A DNA stretch of 64,000 nt from Paenibacillus terricola (GCF_014779765.1 NZ_JACXZA010000005.1:1-64000), one strand, 5' to 3'; counted from the first letter of the stretch, positions 53,608 to 63,374 are shown. Notes: generated by a model not told the origin, from the sequence alone. A program made the numbers and translations.

Positions 53608-56600
53608 CTAATTATCTCCGTGAATTGTATAATTCCCATCTGCTTTTCCGAGATTGTTTTGTGAATCTTTGTAAGGATTAAATTTGTATGCGGGTAGACT
53701 TGAGATTACCCCTTTGGTAATATCTGTTACTACACTGCTACTAATACTTGAAATATAACTTTCATACGTGTCTGACATGCCTGCAGAACCCAAACTATTA
53801 TAGAGACTTTTAACCGCAACATGCCAGGTTCCCATACCTGCGTATACTCCGGTTTCAACTTTCTTTTCTGTTAACTTTATATTCGGGGTTCTCCAGTTTA
53901 TATATTGATACACATTTCCAGTCAGACCTTTGATACCTCCCTTAGACTGATTCTTTGATACCGCTTGCCTAAAATCCGATCCGTAATAAATATATCCAAG
54001 TACCTTTCCAACCAATAAATTAAGCGCCTTCTTAACATCTTTAGCAAAATCAGTTTCTACTCCATTTTGACCGTCTGCCGCTTTGTTAGAGCTACTAGTG
54101 TTAAAACTTCCTGTTCCTTCTTGAATAACTATTGCAAGGAATATCCTAGGGTCAATTTGAATGCCGTATTTATCCTTAATGTCTTGTGCACCTTTCCAAA
54201 GTGTATGAATTTTATCTTGACTCCATTTTAACTTTTTAAATTTACCAAGTGCTTTAGCTAAATATTTTTCTTGAACTGTTTTACCATCTAACTTCATTTC
54301 GGTCGGTATAAAGTTTTGTTGATATAGTTCATACACCCGTTGACACGATTCTTGAGAATTACATACAGAATCATGTCCACTAGGATCAATTAATAGAAGT
54401 GGGTTATTCTTTACATAAGCATACAAATTAAGTGTCAGCGAATCCCTCATATCCCCCAGATACGTATCCTCACTAATAAACCGCCCGATGCTCGAGTCAA
54501 AATACCGCGCACGCGCATAGCTCAGTCCGCTAGTATAGTCATAGTCCAGTCCCGTATAACCAACTAAGTTATCTGGTCCCGTCCAATTCGGATCGAATTT
54601 CTCCGTTGCCTTTGGATTACCAAACTCATCATATTCGTAACGAGCTGCGACCTGTCCGCCCTCTGTCAACATCGAGATCGGGCTGCCCAGAGCATCATTC
54701 ACGTAGTAAAGCATCTGGCTGATGTTCTTGAAGTTTCCTATCCCCAGTGTCGGTGCCCAACCTGAATTCGGATCCTCCGTTGGCACATACGACATGCCAA
54801 GCTTCTCATCGCCCGCGCCGTAGAGGTACGTTTCTCCCCAATTCGGTACGTCCGAATCGGACACCTGCAGTACTTGAGGCAGCGCCGCTGCTGGATCGAT
54901 CACGTAGTTGTAGGTGTGGTTCTTCTGCTTATATTTCGGTTCCCAGCCGCCAACTGTTAATCCTGACGGATTAGAAGTCGGGTATTGGTCTTCCTCCTGT
55001 GGATTCGTTAGCTTCACTGCCATTTGCAGACGATTGCCATCACCATCGTAGCGGTACGTTGACTTGTTGCCGTACTCATTCGTCTGCTCGACCAAACGGT
55101 TGGCTGCGTTCCACTTGTACTGCTGCAACGTGCCCTGCCTCGTTGAACCACTGCTGCTGTCGACACCAGCTACCTTCGTCATATTGCCGCGACCATCGTA
55201 AGTGTAATCTTGGTAGTCTGTACCTCGCTCCAAGTGTGTCAAATGATCCGCCGCGTCGTAGGTATATTTCTCCGTTACAGTCGCCGCGCCGGGACGAGCC
55301 GTCGAGACTTTCGTCAGGCGATTGCCGACCTTATCATAGGTATAGCTCGCATGATTGCCGCCTTGCTCATTCGCTTGCAGCAACTGATTAAGCGCATCAT
55401 ATGCGAAATCCGTAATGATCGTCTTTGCGGTGCCGCTTGGGTTCTCCTCGTCCTTGCCGCTTTCGGTACGCTTCACTTGTTCACGGTTGCCTACAGGATC
55501 GTATTCATAGATTAGCTGCTCCAAGACTTTACCGCCGGCATCCGCTTGCTTCATACCGGTCACTTGGCCGACTGCATCGTACGTATACGATTGCGTTGCT
55601 TGATTCGGCAGCGTCTTCGTCAATATCGCGCCTCGCTTGTCGTAGGTGTAAACCGTATTCGTGTTACTCATATCACTGACCGTGATCATCCGGCCATTCA
55701 AATCATACGTATAGCCAACGCCCTTCTGATTCGGATACACAATCCGGCTGCGTTGGTTGCCTGCCGTCCACTCATATCGAACAGCAGTGCCGTCCGGACT
55801 CGTTACACGAATAAGTCGATCCAGCGCATCGTATCGATAATCGGTCGTTCCGTTGGCATCCTTCATCGACGTACGGCGTCCATGCTTGTCGTAGCCGTAT
55901 GAGACAGCAGCATTATCCGCGTATTTGATCTGCGTGACCCGGTTCATCTTGTCATACGTGTATGCCGTTGCTTGACCATCTGGAGCCGTCTGTTTCTCCA
56001 CATTGCCGTTCGGGTCATAGGTGCGCTTCGTGGTCTGACCGAGCGGGTTGGTCTGCTCCAATAAAAGCCCTGTCGCATCATAGCTGTACTTTGTTTCACG
56101 CTCTTCGGCATCGACTCGCTTCTCGACGTTGCCTGCCGCATCATACGTGTATCTTGTCGTATCATTTAATGCATTCGTGACAGAGGTGAGACGACCAAGC
56201 GTGTCATAGCCGTACTTCGTCACGCCGCCATTCGCATCGGTCACCTGCAGCAATTGACCGATATCGTCATATTCGTATACCGTTACAGCATGGTTGGCAT
56301 TCGTAATTGTCTTGACCTGATCCAACGCATCATATTCATATTTTGTTACATATCCAAGTTCATCCTTGGTTTCACTGATACGTCCACGGTCGTCGTAAGT
56401 CTGTACTGTCCTATTGCCCATTGCATCTACGGACGCCTTCACCCGACCTGCTGCATCATACTCCGTCTTCCATACACCGCCGTCTGGTCTGGTCGTCTCC
56501 GTGAGACGGCCAGCATCATCATAGGTATATCTCGTTGCTTGGTTGAGCGTATCGACCTGTGTCTGCAAGCCGCGCTCATCATATCGATAGTTCGTTATAT

Positions 56601-59600
56601 AACCAAGCTCATTGACTGACTTGACTAATTGACCATTCGCATCGTATTCATTCTGAACAATGCCGCCTTCTGCGTCGGTCGTCTTCACTAGCTTATTGCT
56701 GGCATTGTATTCATAGGTCGTCTTGCCGCCTTTCGGCGTCGTAATGGTCGCTTGATTGCCATTGGCATCATACGTAAAAGTAGTTGCTCGTCCAGATGCG
56801 TCTGTTGTAGACACTAGTTGATTCAGAGCATTGTACGCCGACTTCGATTTGCCGCCTTTCGGATCGGTTGACTCTATGACATTACCTACTTCATCCGCTA
56901 ATGTGACAAACGTATTTCCTTGTGCGTCCGTCACCGTACTCGTATGAGCCGAACGATCCTCCGCATAAACAGTTGTCGCACCAGAGACATCCGTCGACGA
57001 GACGACGTTGCCATCTACGTCATATTGCGTAGTCGAAGCATTGCCCTTCGCATCACGGCTCTCAATAATACGATCCATCGCATCATACACGTTTGTCACA
57101 ATCGTACCGATGCCGTCCGATTGACTGATAAGCCGGTTCAGACTATCCCGATCATTCCGCTGCAGCTTACCCGTCGCGTCTGTTACCGTCTTCTGCAAAC
57201 CCGCTGCATCGTAAGTGTAGACTGTCTTGCCTTTCATCGGATCGATAACAGCCGTCACATTACCCTGGCTGTTGACCTCGTAGGTCGTCTGTGCTCCAGA
57301 CGGGTCCGTAATCCCCTTCAAATTTCCCTTCGTATCGTACTGATACGCAGTCTCATGACCGAGTGCATCGAAGGAAGCGACCTGTTGATTCTTGACGTCA
57401 TAGCGGCCCGCTGTCGCAAAGCCCATCTCATCCCGCGACACGAGCAGATTCCCGTGCAGATCATAACGGTTTAGCGATGCCTTGCCCTTGAAATCCACCA
57501 CTTTAACAAGATTGTCATTCGCATCGTAGGCAAAAGTCTCTTTCGTCCCATTCGCCTGCGTGTATACCGTGTTGCGATGACGTGAGTCATACTCGAACGT
57601 CGTCTTTCGTCCAAGCGGATCGGTTACCGTCGTCTGCTTGCGCTTCACATATTTCGTCGTAGATGCAGCTGCCACTGTCGTCTGTACTATAGCCGTCTTC
57701 GCCGTCGTTCCGCCTGACGAACTTCCGCTTGTAGTCGCATACGTTAGAATCGTATGTCCGCTGCCTACGCCTGTCTGTACAGCTGGCTTCTGATTCGGCG
57801 TGAAATCTCCGCCTACTGCGAAGTATCCGCCCGTCTTCACCGATAGGTTGTTGTTGACTGCCACGTTGTTCCGTACGAACAAGTCACCTGTCAGATCGAG
57901 CTGTGCCAACTGGTTATTAGATACGATCTCGCCGACCGTCATGTTGTCACTTACGTTCATATCAACCTTTGTATTGATGTTCAGGTTGTCCTTAATAACG
58001 ATCTGCTTCGCATCAACCGTCAGCAGGCCGTTGTTGTACACGAGGTTGCCCGCGCGAAGCGTACCGTCGATCTGAATAATAGAATCATTATTCAGGTGCA
58101 GGCTGTCCTTTACCCACACGTTGCCTTGCTCCACATTGCCGCCATTGTGTGCTTTGATCGTTAACGCTTGGTTACCGTTCAGACTACCTTTGACAATGAG
58201 CGTGCCGTATACGTCGATCGTCAATGCTTTGTTAGAGTTGATGCCGTCGACGATGACAACAGCCGGCTTCGACGCCGAACCGAGTGTGATGCTGTTCTCA
58301 AGGTTGAGATAGTTCCCCTTCACGACAGGCAGACTGCCGCTTGCTGCCGCAACTGCCTTACGCATGCCGTCTGCATCGCAGTTGTCACAGCGGACCGCTG
58401 TGCCTTCATAGCCTGCAATCCGTGTATCGATCGCCGAGAGCTGCTGATCAAGATAGCGCCCGATCTCTTCCTTCAACCCCACCACTTGAACATATGGCGG
58501 AGCATTCCGTTCATTGTTCATTCGTCCAGACAACAGTACCGAGCTGCCGTTGCCAATATCCTTCGGCGAGGATGGATCGATACGCGTTGTGCTGCCGCTA
58601 TTGTCACCACCACCTGTATCGCTTGGTGCGCCTGGCTCCGTCCCCTCTTCGAGCACTTCGTATTGATAGCCATAGTCCGTCCCATAGCCGTCTGAATAAG
58701 CAGTGACACGGCCCTTGTCATCATAACCAATCGTCGTAACCTCTTTACCTGAAGGGCTCGTCACGCTAGCGATATGATGACTGCTGTCGTACGTATACGT
58801 AATCTTCGTATCGTCTGCTTGTTTCAGACTAATCATGTCGCCTTTCGCGTCATACTCGAACCCGATGGAGCGTCCGCTCGGATCGGTAACGGAAGCAAGA
58901 CGGCCGCCCGTATAAGTCAGCGACAGAGACGCGCCCAAAGTCGCAACCCGCGATAGCTGCGTACCCGAGTAGGAGAGCGTAATTGCGTTGCCGTTCGAGT
59001 CTGTAATGGAGGCCAGCTGTCCGTCCCCACGGAACGCATACGTCACTTGACCCGCCGAGGTCAGTGCGAACGTGCCGTCACTGCGCTTTGTCAGCGAGGC
59101 TGTCTCCCCGCGGGGGCTCATATAACTGCGGTCCGTCAGCGGTACATATTCCGACTTGCTGCCGTTCGGATCGGTCACAATGACCGTACCGCCCGTCTGT
59201 TCTTCTACACGCCACTCATAGCCGTGATGCCAGCCTACGCCAAGTGCACCTGCGTCGTTATCCCGGCTGCGCTTGCTGATTGTGAAATCAATCGGCATCA
59301 ACGCGTCGATGGATAATCCGCTGTAACCGTAGACGTAATCGCCCGTCGCCAGATCGACGGGTCCACCTTGCGTCGAGTTGTCATAGACGAGACGAACTGC
59401 GATTCGCGCAGCCGTGAACTGCGGCAGCGCCGCTTGCGCCACACTGCCGTCCATCAGCGGATCGACGAGCAGCATATTGGTTCCCGATGGGACTTTCTCT
59501 ACACACTGATTGCCGCCCGCGCACAGGCTGGCTGCTCCCGTGATGTTATTGGTCAGCGCGATATCCTTAACCTTCGCTACCGTATCCGCAATGGTATCCG

Positions 59601-60420
59601 TCTTATAATAGAAGCCTGCAAGCTGCTCCCATGTCACATCGTACGCCGGCTTCACATAGCGCATCACCGTCAATACATCCGATACGCCAGTGCTCAAGCC
59701 GTCCTTCTCGGCCGTCGCCGTAATGTTCACGATTCGGTTAGCCGGGAGCGTCACCTTCGTACTCCACTTGCCAGAACCGGACGCCATGACGTTCTTTACC
59801 GTCTGCTGATCCACACCATTCGCATCGAATACCTCGACCGTTACAGTCGATCCTGCATCTGCTTGTCCACTCACGCTGTACTGATCGCCCGTTGCCGCAG
59901 GCTGGAGCGTCAACTGTGACGGTGCTGCCGGCTGTGGTGAAGCAACGATCTCGACCTTGGCAATGTCGCTGTAGTTGTTCGCGCTAGCTCCATCCGGAAT
60001 GACGCAGATGCCGTATTGGCCCGGGTCGAGCGTCTTGCCCCCAACCGTGCCATCCCAGACGTAGCTGTTTTCTACTCCGCTGCCGGTCGGGAATGATTTG
60101 CGCACAATTAATCCATTGCTCACTTCAATCGGCTTGCCGCCCTCTGGATTCGTTGTACATAACGTGATCTTCGTCATATGCGACGTCTCGGAACCCGGAT
60201 TATCGAATGTAAAATAAATCGTTGCCGGCTCGCCGCTCAGCGCATTGAACTGATTCGGCTCCACGCGCATGATCGTATCGGCATACGCTTTCTTCGTGCC
60301 TAGAATACTCGTACTATCGCTGCTTGCCCCTGGATACAGAGGCACGCCTGTAATCATAATGATAGCTGCCATTGCCAGGCTCAGCGATCGGATGTACCAT
60401 CGTTTCGTCTTCCTGAACAC
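53608..60420 (-). CDS. Giant secreted Rhs/YD-repeat protein with lysozyme-like C-terminal tip
   Basis: This 2270-residue protein starts with GTG, with GAGGTG upstream. A signal peptide ends near KKAYA. Residues about 50-160 look like a FlgD-type Ig domain, and about 165-250 like another Ig-type unit. About 345-430 matches the DUF6531-type start of Rhs shells (PIDFTISKRSRDNDAG). A long YD-repeat array follows. Residues about 647-877 interrupt it with a beta-helix-like, bactofilin-like N/V/L-rich segment. The Rhs core SYARARYFDSSIGRF and DPSGHDS mark the end of the shell near 2010. The variable tip (about 2025-2270) contains DPRIFLAIVIQEGTGSFN, reminiscent of lysozyme-like folds with a catalytic Glu in IQEG. 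Rhs shells in Gram-positives carry toxins of this kind. Cell-wall attack is inferred. Confidence 0.88.
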   Translation of the reverse strand: MFRKTKRWYIRSLSLAMAAIIMITGVPLYPGASSDSTSILGTKKAYADTIMRVEPNQFNALSGEPATIYFTFDNPGSETSHMTKITLCTTNPEGGKPIEVSNGLIVRKSFPTGSGVENSYVWDGTVGGKTLDPGQYGICVIPDGASANNYSDIAKVEIVASPQPAAPSQLTLQPAATGDQYSVSGQADAGSTVTVEVFDANGVDQQTVKNVMASGSGKWSTKVTLPANRIVNITATAEKDGLSTGVSDVLTVMRYVKPAYDVTWEQLAGFYYKTDTIADTVAKVKDIALTNNITGAASLCAGGNQCVEKVPSGTNMLLVDPLMDGSVAQAALPQFTAARIAVRLVYDNSTQGGPVDLATGDYVYGYSGLSIDALMPIDFTISKRSRDNDAGALGVGWHHGYEWRVEEQTGGTVIVTDPNGSKSEYVPLTDRSYMSPRGETASLTKRSDGTFALTSAGQVTYAFRGDGQLASITDSNGNAITLSYSGTQLSRVATLGASLSLTYTGGRLASVTDPSGRSIGFEYDAKGDMISLKQADDTKITYTYDSSHHIASVTSPSGKEVTTIGYDDKGRVTAYSDGYGTDYGYQYEVLEEGTEPGAPSDTGGGDNSGSTTRIDPSSPKDIGNGSSVLLSGRMNNERNAPPYVQVVGLKEEIGRYLDQQLSAIDTRIAGYEGTAVRCDNCDADGMRKAVAAASGSLPVVKGNYLNLENSITLGSASKPAVVIVDGINSNKALTIDVYGTLIVKGSLNGNQALTIKAHNGGNVEQGNVWVKDSLHLNNDSIIQIDGTLRAGNLVYNNGLLTVDAKQIVIKDNLNINTKVDMNVSDNMTVGEIVSNNQLAQLDLTGDLFVRNNVAVNNNLSVKTGGYFAVGGDFTPNQKPAVQTGVGSGHTILTYATTSGSSSGGTTAKTAIVQTTVAAASTTKYVKRKQTTVTDPLGRKTTFEYDSRHRNTVYTQANGTKETFAYDANDNLVKVVDFKGKASLNRYDLHGNLLVSRDEMGFATAGRYDVKNQQVASFDALGHETAYQYDTKGNLKGITDPSGAQTTYEVNSQGNVTAVIDPMKGKTVYTYDAAGLQKTVTDATGKLQRNDRDSLNRLISQSDGIGTIVTNVYDAMDRIIESRDAKGNASTTQYDVDGNVVSSTDVSGATTVYAEDRSAHTSTVTDAQGNTFVTLADEVGNVIESTDPKGGKSKSAYNALNQLVSTTDASGRATTFTYDANGNQATITTPKGGKTTYEYNASNKLVKTTDAEGGIVQNEYDANGQLVKSVNELGYITNYRYDERGLQTQVDTLNQATRYTYDDAGRLTETTRPDGGVWKTEYDAAGRVKASVDAMGNRTVQTYDDRGRISETKDELGYVTKYEYDALDQVKTITNANHAVTVYEYDDIGQLLQVTDANGGVTKYGYDTLGRLTSVTNALNDTTRYTYDAAGNVEKRVDAEERETKYSYDATGLLLEQTNPLGQTTKRTYDPNGNVEKQTAPDGQATAYTYDKMNRVTQIKYADNAAVSYGYDKHGRRTSMKDANGTTDYRYDALDRLIRVTSPDGTAVRYEWTAGNQRSRIVYPNQKGVGYTYDLNGRMITVSDMSNTNTVYTYDKRGAILTKTLPNQATQSYTYDAVGQVTGMKQADAGGKVLEQLIYEYDPVGNREQVKRTESGKDEENPSGTAKTIITDFAYDALNQLLQANEQGGNHASYTYDKVGNRLTKVSTARPGAATVTEKYTYDAADHLTHLERGTDYQDYTYDGRGNMTKVAGVDSSSGSTRQGTLQQYKWNAANRLVEQTNEYGNKSTYRYDGDGNRLQMAVKLTNPQEEDQYPTSNPSGLTVGGWEPKYKQKNHTYNYVIDPAAALPQVLQVSDSDVPNWGETYLYGAGDEKLGMSYVPTEDPNSGWAPTLGIGNFKNISQMLYYVNDALGSPISMLTEGGQVAARYEYDEFGNPKATEKFDPNWTGPDNLVGYTGLDYDYTSGLSYARARYFDSSIGRFISEDTYLGDMRDSLTLNLYAYVKNNPLLLIDPSGHDSVCNSQESCQRVYELYQQNFIPTEMKLDGKTVQEKYLAKALGKFKKLKWSQDKIHTLWKGAQDIKDKYGIQIDPRIFLAIVIQEGTGSFNTSSSNKAADGQNGVETDFAKDVKKALNLLVGKVLGYIYYGSDFRQAVSKNQSKGGIKGLTGNVYQYINWRTPNIKLTEKKVETGVYAGMGTWHVAVKSLYNSLGSAGMSDTYESYISSISSSVVTDITKGVISSLPAYKFNPYKDSQNNLGKADGNYTIHGDN

Positions 60421-60491
60421 ATCTTCACCTCATTGTTTGGTTGCTTGCTAGATTCGAATTAATAGATTCATAGACATAGCAATAGTGCCGT

Positions 60492-61517
60492 CTATCCCTT
60501 CCGAGCCATCGTCCGAAGAGAGATCGTTCCTTTCGCGCTATCCTGCAAGACGATATCATCGCCGTTAAAGCCTAGATAAGTCTTGCCAGCCCCTATATTG
60601 CCGATCGTATACACTTCGCCAGTTGATAGATTGACGCCGCGCATGACGAGCTTGCCGTTCATGTTCTCCGCCCATGCTCCTCGCGTCGCACCGATGAACA
60701 TAATCGACGATTCGGTTTTCTTAACCGACGGATCCGTCAGCGCACGCGCCTTCGCCCCGCTCTTCACAGGCAGCATGACATAACCCGAATTGTTATTGCC
60801 GCTCTCGCGCTGCTTCCACAGCACGGTCGTGCCATTGAACACGAACCAGTTCACGTACTTACCCTTGGACGGCGTATACAGCGTGCTCGACTTGTCGGAG
60901 GCCACGTCATAGATGGAGAGGGATTCCCCGAACTCATCCTTATACACGATCTTGCCGCTGCCAACGACCGGGAAACGACCTAATCCAAACATGTAGTCCC
61001 ATGGATCGTCGAAGTTGTACAGGTACATCTCGTTTGTATCCGTACGCGACCATACGATATGGCGGCCGCTTATGCTAATGTTCGTGAAAGGCCCAACCGC
61101 GCTGTTGAGCAAAATTACCTTATTCGCTTTAATGTCATAGGCCTTCACGTCCCATAGGACGGAATCCGCGGCATAAGATCCCTTGTCCAGCCAAGCAATG
61201 TAGCTGTCGCTTGCCTTCGGCGAGCTCTTCGCGGCGCTGCCGACGCTGACCGCCATCTTCTTGCCCGTCTTCACATTAAGCCACATCACCTGCTGCGCCC
61301 CGCTCTTGTCCTTCTCCACCCAGACAATCTGCGAAGTGCCGCCTGTCATTCGGTCCGTGGCTTTCGCAGCGGAAGCCGGTACGGTATAAGCCGTCACCCG
61401 GTCCTTCGCTACATAGGTGACAGCCGCCATAACCGATGCTGCAGCGAGCAGCGAGACTAGCGCCAACAGCGCTGTCACCGTGATCGACCTTTGCATTGTT
61501 TTACTGCCAAACATCAT
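60492..61517 (-). CDS. Secreted beta-propeller-like protein under riboswitch control
   Basis: This protein has about 341 residues. The ATG at 61517 has GGAG 8 bases upstream; the longer reading from 61595 would run through the riboswitch. A signal peptide (QRSITVTALLALVSLLAAAS) is followed by recurring units of the TolB/propeller type (SGRHIVWSRTDTNE, GSGKIVYKDEFG, FNGTTVLWKQRES, GFNGDDIVLQD). No enzyme motif is visible. Only 71 bp separate it from the rhs start, and no terminator is visible between them, so the two are probably one transcript. It may assist assembly or delivery of the Rhs protein or simply share its regulation. Confidence 0.8.
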   Translation of the reverse strand: MMFGSKTMQRSITVTALLALVSLLAAASVMAAVTYVAKDRVTAYTVPASAAKATDRMTGGTSQIVWVEKDKSGAQQVMWLNVKTGKKMAVSVGSAAKSSPKASDSYIAWLDKGSYAADSVLWDVKAYDIKANKVILLNSAVGPFTNISISGRHIVWSRTDTNEMYLYNFDDPWDYMFGLGRFPVVGSGKIVYKDEFGESLSIYDVASDKSSTLYTPSKGKYVNWFVFNGTTVLWKQRESGNNNSGYVMLPVKSGAKARALTDPSVKKTESSIMFIGATRGAWAENMNGKLVMRGVNLSTGEVYTIGNIGAGKTYLGFNGDDIVLQDSAKGTISLRTMARKG

Positions 61518-61565
61518 TGCATCGACTCCTATCGATAGTTGTGAACAGCACAAATACAAGCTAAT

Positions 61566-61660
61566 CCGAGCAACCCGGCTATCGTGCCGCTCCATCCGGA
61601 ACGGTGTTAGACCCGTGGCTTTGCGTCCCCGCCTTTCGGCCGAGTTTGCCTTTGTTCTGA
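61566..61660 (-). ncRNA. Cyclic di-GMP-I (GEMM) riboswitch
   Basis: On the minus strand the sequence contains the diagnostic GEMM blocks: GGCAAAC, a P1b-type stem CTCGGCCGAAAGGCGGGG with the GAAA loop, GACGCAAAGCC, ACGGGTCTAA, and a closing GCCGGGTTGC. This is the consensus of the c-di-GMP-I class, which senses c-di-GMP and controls motility, adhesion and surface genes. It is followed by the gene at 60492-61517, whose start is 49 bases further. No terminator follows the aptamer, so control may be at translation or of unknown sign. Confidence 0.93.
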
Positions 61661-61764
61661 TACTTGTAGATCAAATAAGTCCTTCCATATAGGTCGCTAG
61701 AAATGCAGCAATTTGGCTGTTTATTCCACAATTTTCGACACAATTTACCTTTTTCCTTTACAAA

Positions 61765-61793
61765 ATATTAACTATACCCAGTAATTGGTTCAA
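61765..61793 (-). promoter_or_regulatory. Candidate promoter of the riboswitch transcript
   Basis: On the minus strand TTGAAC (61793-61788), a 17-bp spacer and TAATAT (61770-61765) lie about 105 bp upstream of the aptamer. It is a moderate sigma-A match. The stretch 61794-61971 shows no gene. Confidence 0.4.
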
Positions 61794-61971
61794 AAGTACT
61801 ACTATTTTCAACGATCACACATCCTGCATATGATAGATTCATTGTCTCGTGTAAACCAACAATGGCATGACCAGATCCGCAACGTGCGGTGCCAAATGCC
61901 GCTCTATCAGTTGGAATGATGTGAAGATTACATGCGAGGCAAATGAATAAAATTAGTCAATAAATGCAAAT

Positions 61972-61992
61972 AAGCCCTCCGAATGAGGGCTT
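61972..61992 (-). terminator. Terminator of speD
   Basis: AAGCCCTC (61972-61979) pairs with GAGGGCTT (61985-61992), followed on the minus strand by ATTTGCATTTATT. Confidence 0.75.
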
Positions 61993-62007
61993 GCGGAAAG
62001 TCTATTT

Positions 62008-62826
62008 TTAGTGAAGCGTATTATTGATGCTCTTCCCGTAGAAGATCTCGTCCTGCTCCATCTTCAGCCGCTGCGTGATCTCCTTCTGCTCCTCTTCGCT
62101 AAGCGCATCCTTCGTATAGCCGAATAGATAGTTGTTGAGATCGAACTGCCGCAGCTTGCATTTGGTATGGAAAATGTTCTCCTGATATACGTTCACGTCG
62201 ATCATATCGAACTGCGCAATAATTTCGTCCGGGATATAGTTCTGGATCGAGTTGATCTCATGATCGATGAATAGCTTGTTGCCATGGATATCCCTCGTAA
62301 ATCCGCGCACCCGATAATCGATCGTCATAATATCGGTATCGAAGGAATGGATGAGGTAGTTGAGCGCCTTCAGCGGCGATATTTCGCCGCAGGTGGAGAC
62401 GTCAATGTCAGCGCGAAAGGTACTGATCCCTTCGCTCGGGTGATATTCCGGATACGTATGGACGGTAATATGGCTTTTGTCCAATTGCATAACGACGTTG
62501 TCCGGCAGCGGGCCTGGCGATTCTTCGAACGATTCGGTCGGCACCTCGACGATCGGACCTTCCGAGACGAGCAGCGTTACGCTGGCGCCTTGCGGCACAT
62601 AATCCTGCTTCGCCGTATTGAGGACATGCGCACCGATAATATCAGCCACCGTATTCAGAATATACGTCAGCCGTTCCGAGTTGTACTGCTCGTCGATATA
62701 TTCGATGTATGCCTCCCGCTCCTCCTTCGTCTTCGTGAAGCAAATATCGTACATATTGAAGCTGAGCGACTTGGTCAAATTGTTGAAGCCGTGCAGCGTA
62801 ATCCGTTGTTCTTCTGAGAAAGCCAT
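62008..62826 (-). CDS. speD: S-adenosylmethionine decarboxylase proenzyme (E. coli SpeD type)
   Basis: This 272-residue proenzyme has its start at ATG 62826, with AGGAGG 10 bases upstream. The longer N-terminal reading overlaps the operators and is rejected. It makes decarboxylated SAM for spermidine synthesis. The motif [13 protein letters not shown] contains the self-cleavage site between K117 and S118, whose serine becomes the pyruvoyl cofactor. The N-terminus has [17 protein letters not shown], typical of the class 1A/long type. It is transcribed divergently from blaI across a shared 158-bp region with two BlaI-type operators. A minus-strand TATATT at 62857-62852 may be its -10. Confidence 0.93.
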   Translation of the reverse strand: MAFSEEQRITLHGFNNLTKSLSFNMYDICFTKTKEEREAYIEYIDEQYNSERLTYILNTVADIIGAHVLNTAKQDYVPQGASVTLLVSEGPIVEVPTESFEESPGPLPDNVVMQLDKSHITVHTYPEYHPSEGISTFRADIDVSTCGEISPLKALNYLIHSFDTDIMTIDYRVRGFTRDIHGNKLFIDHEINSIQNYIPDEIIAQFDMIDVNVYQENIFHTKCKLRQFDLNNYLFGYTKDALSEEEQKEITQRLKMEQDEIFYGKSINNTLH

Positions 62827-62888
62827 CCTCGTACCCCTCCTGTCCTTCCGTAATATAGCCAGTTTGCAGCTGGTTGATTCACCATGTA

Positions 62889-62917
62889 TTGACAAAAGAG
62901 GATTACAGTTGTAGTCT
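62889..62917 (+). promoter_or_regulatory. Promoter of blaI
   Basis: Perfect TTGACA (62889-62894), 17-bp spacer, TAGTCT (62912-62917). The first BlaI-type operator covers the spacer and reaches the -10, which suits autorepression. Confidence 0.6.
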
Positions 62918-62946
62918 ATGTGTATCGATCGACTACAGTTGTAATC
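62901..62946. promoter_or_regulatory. Two BlaI/MecI-type operators
   Basis: GATTACAGTTGTAGTC (62901-62916) and GACTACAGTTGTAATC (62931-62946) are mirror-related dyads with the TACAxxTGTA core of BlaI/MecI boxes, spaced 30 bp centre to centre. One overlaps the blaI promoter and the other lies just downstream, both within the blaI-speD intergenic region. Confidence 0.8.
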
Positions 62947-62984
62947 CATGAATATCAAAAGAGAGTGCTTTAGGAGGTTAGTCA

Positions 62985-63368
62985 ATGGAATCGACCAATC
63001 CGATGCCCCGCATCTCCGAGGCGGAATGGGAAGTGATGAAGGTCGTGTGGGCGAATGCGCCAATGACCGCAAGCGATGTCGTCGCCGCGATTGGTGACAG
63101 CAAGACCTGGAACCCGAAGACCGTACGAAGCTTAATGAGCCGGCTTGTGGAGAAGGGCGCGCTTGGCTGCACGGTTGAAGGCAAGAGCTATACTTATTTC
63201 CCGCTCGTGAAGGAAGAAGAATGCGTTCGTTCCGAAACCTCGTCGTTATTGCGAAGAGTCTATGGCGGAGCCTTGAAGCCGATGCTCGTGAATTTCTTAT
63301 CCGACGAACAGCTGACGAAGGCCGATATCGAAGAATTGAAGCAAATTCTCGACCAGCGGAAGGACTAG
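62985..63368 (+). CDS. blaI: BlaI/MecI-family transcriptional repressor
   Basis: This 127-residue winged-helix repressor ([13 protein letters not shown], then [17 protein letters not shown]) with a dimerisation tail has the usual length. BlaI proteins bind TACAxxTGTA dyads as dimers and are removed by proteolysis triggered by a BlaR1/M56 partner. TAGGAGG lies 7 bases before ATG. Its own operators lie upstream at 62901-62946. No beta-lactamase gene is within the window, so the regulated response here is unknown. Confidence 0.93.
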   Translation: MESTNPMPRISEAEWEVMKVVWANAPMTASDVVAAIGDSKTWNPKTVRSLMSRLVEKGALGCTVEGKSYTYFPLVKEEECVRSETSSLLRRVYGGALKPMLVNFLSDEQLTKADIEELKQILDQRKD

Positions 63369-63374
63369 CGGCGC

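Noticed and set aside
62008-63072. Extended SpeD start upstream of 62826
   Set aside because: The extra residues translate the BlaI operators and part of blaI in reverse and resemble no SpeD N-terminus.
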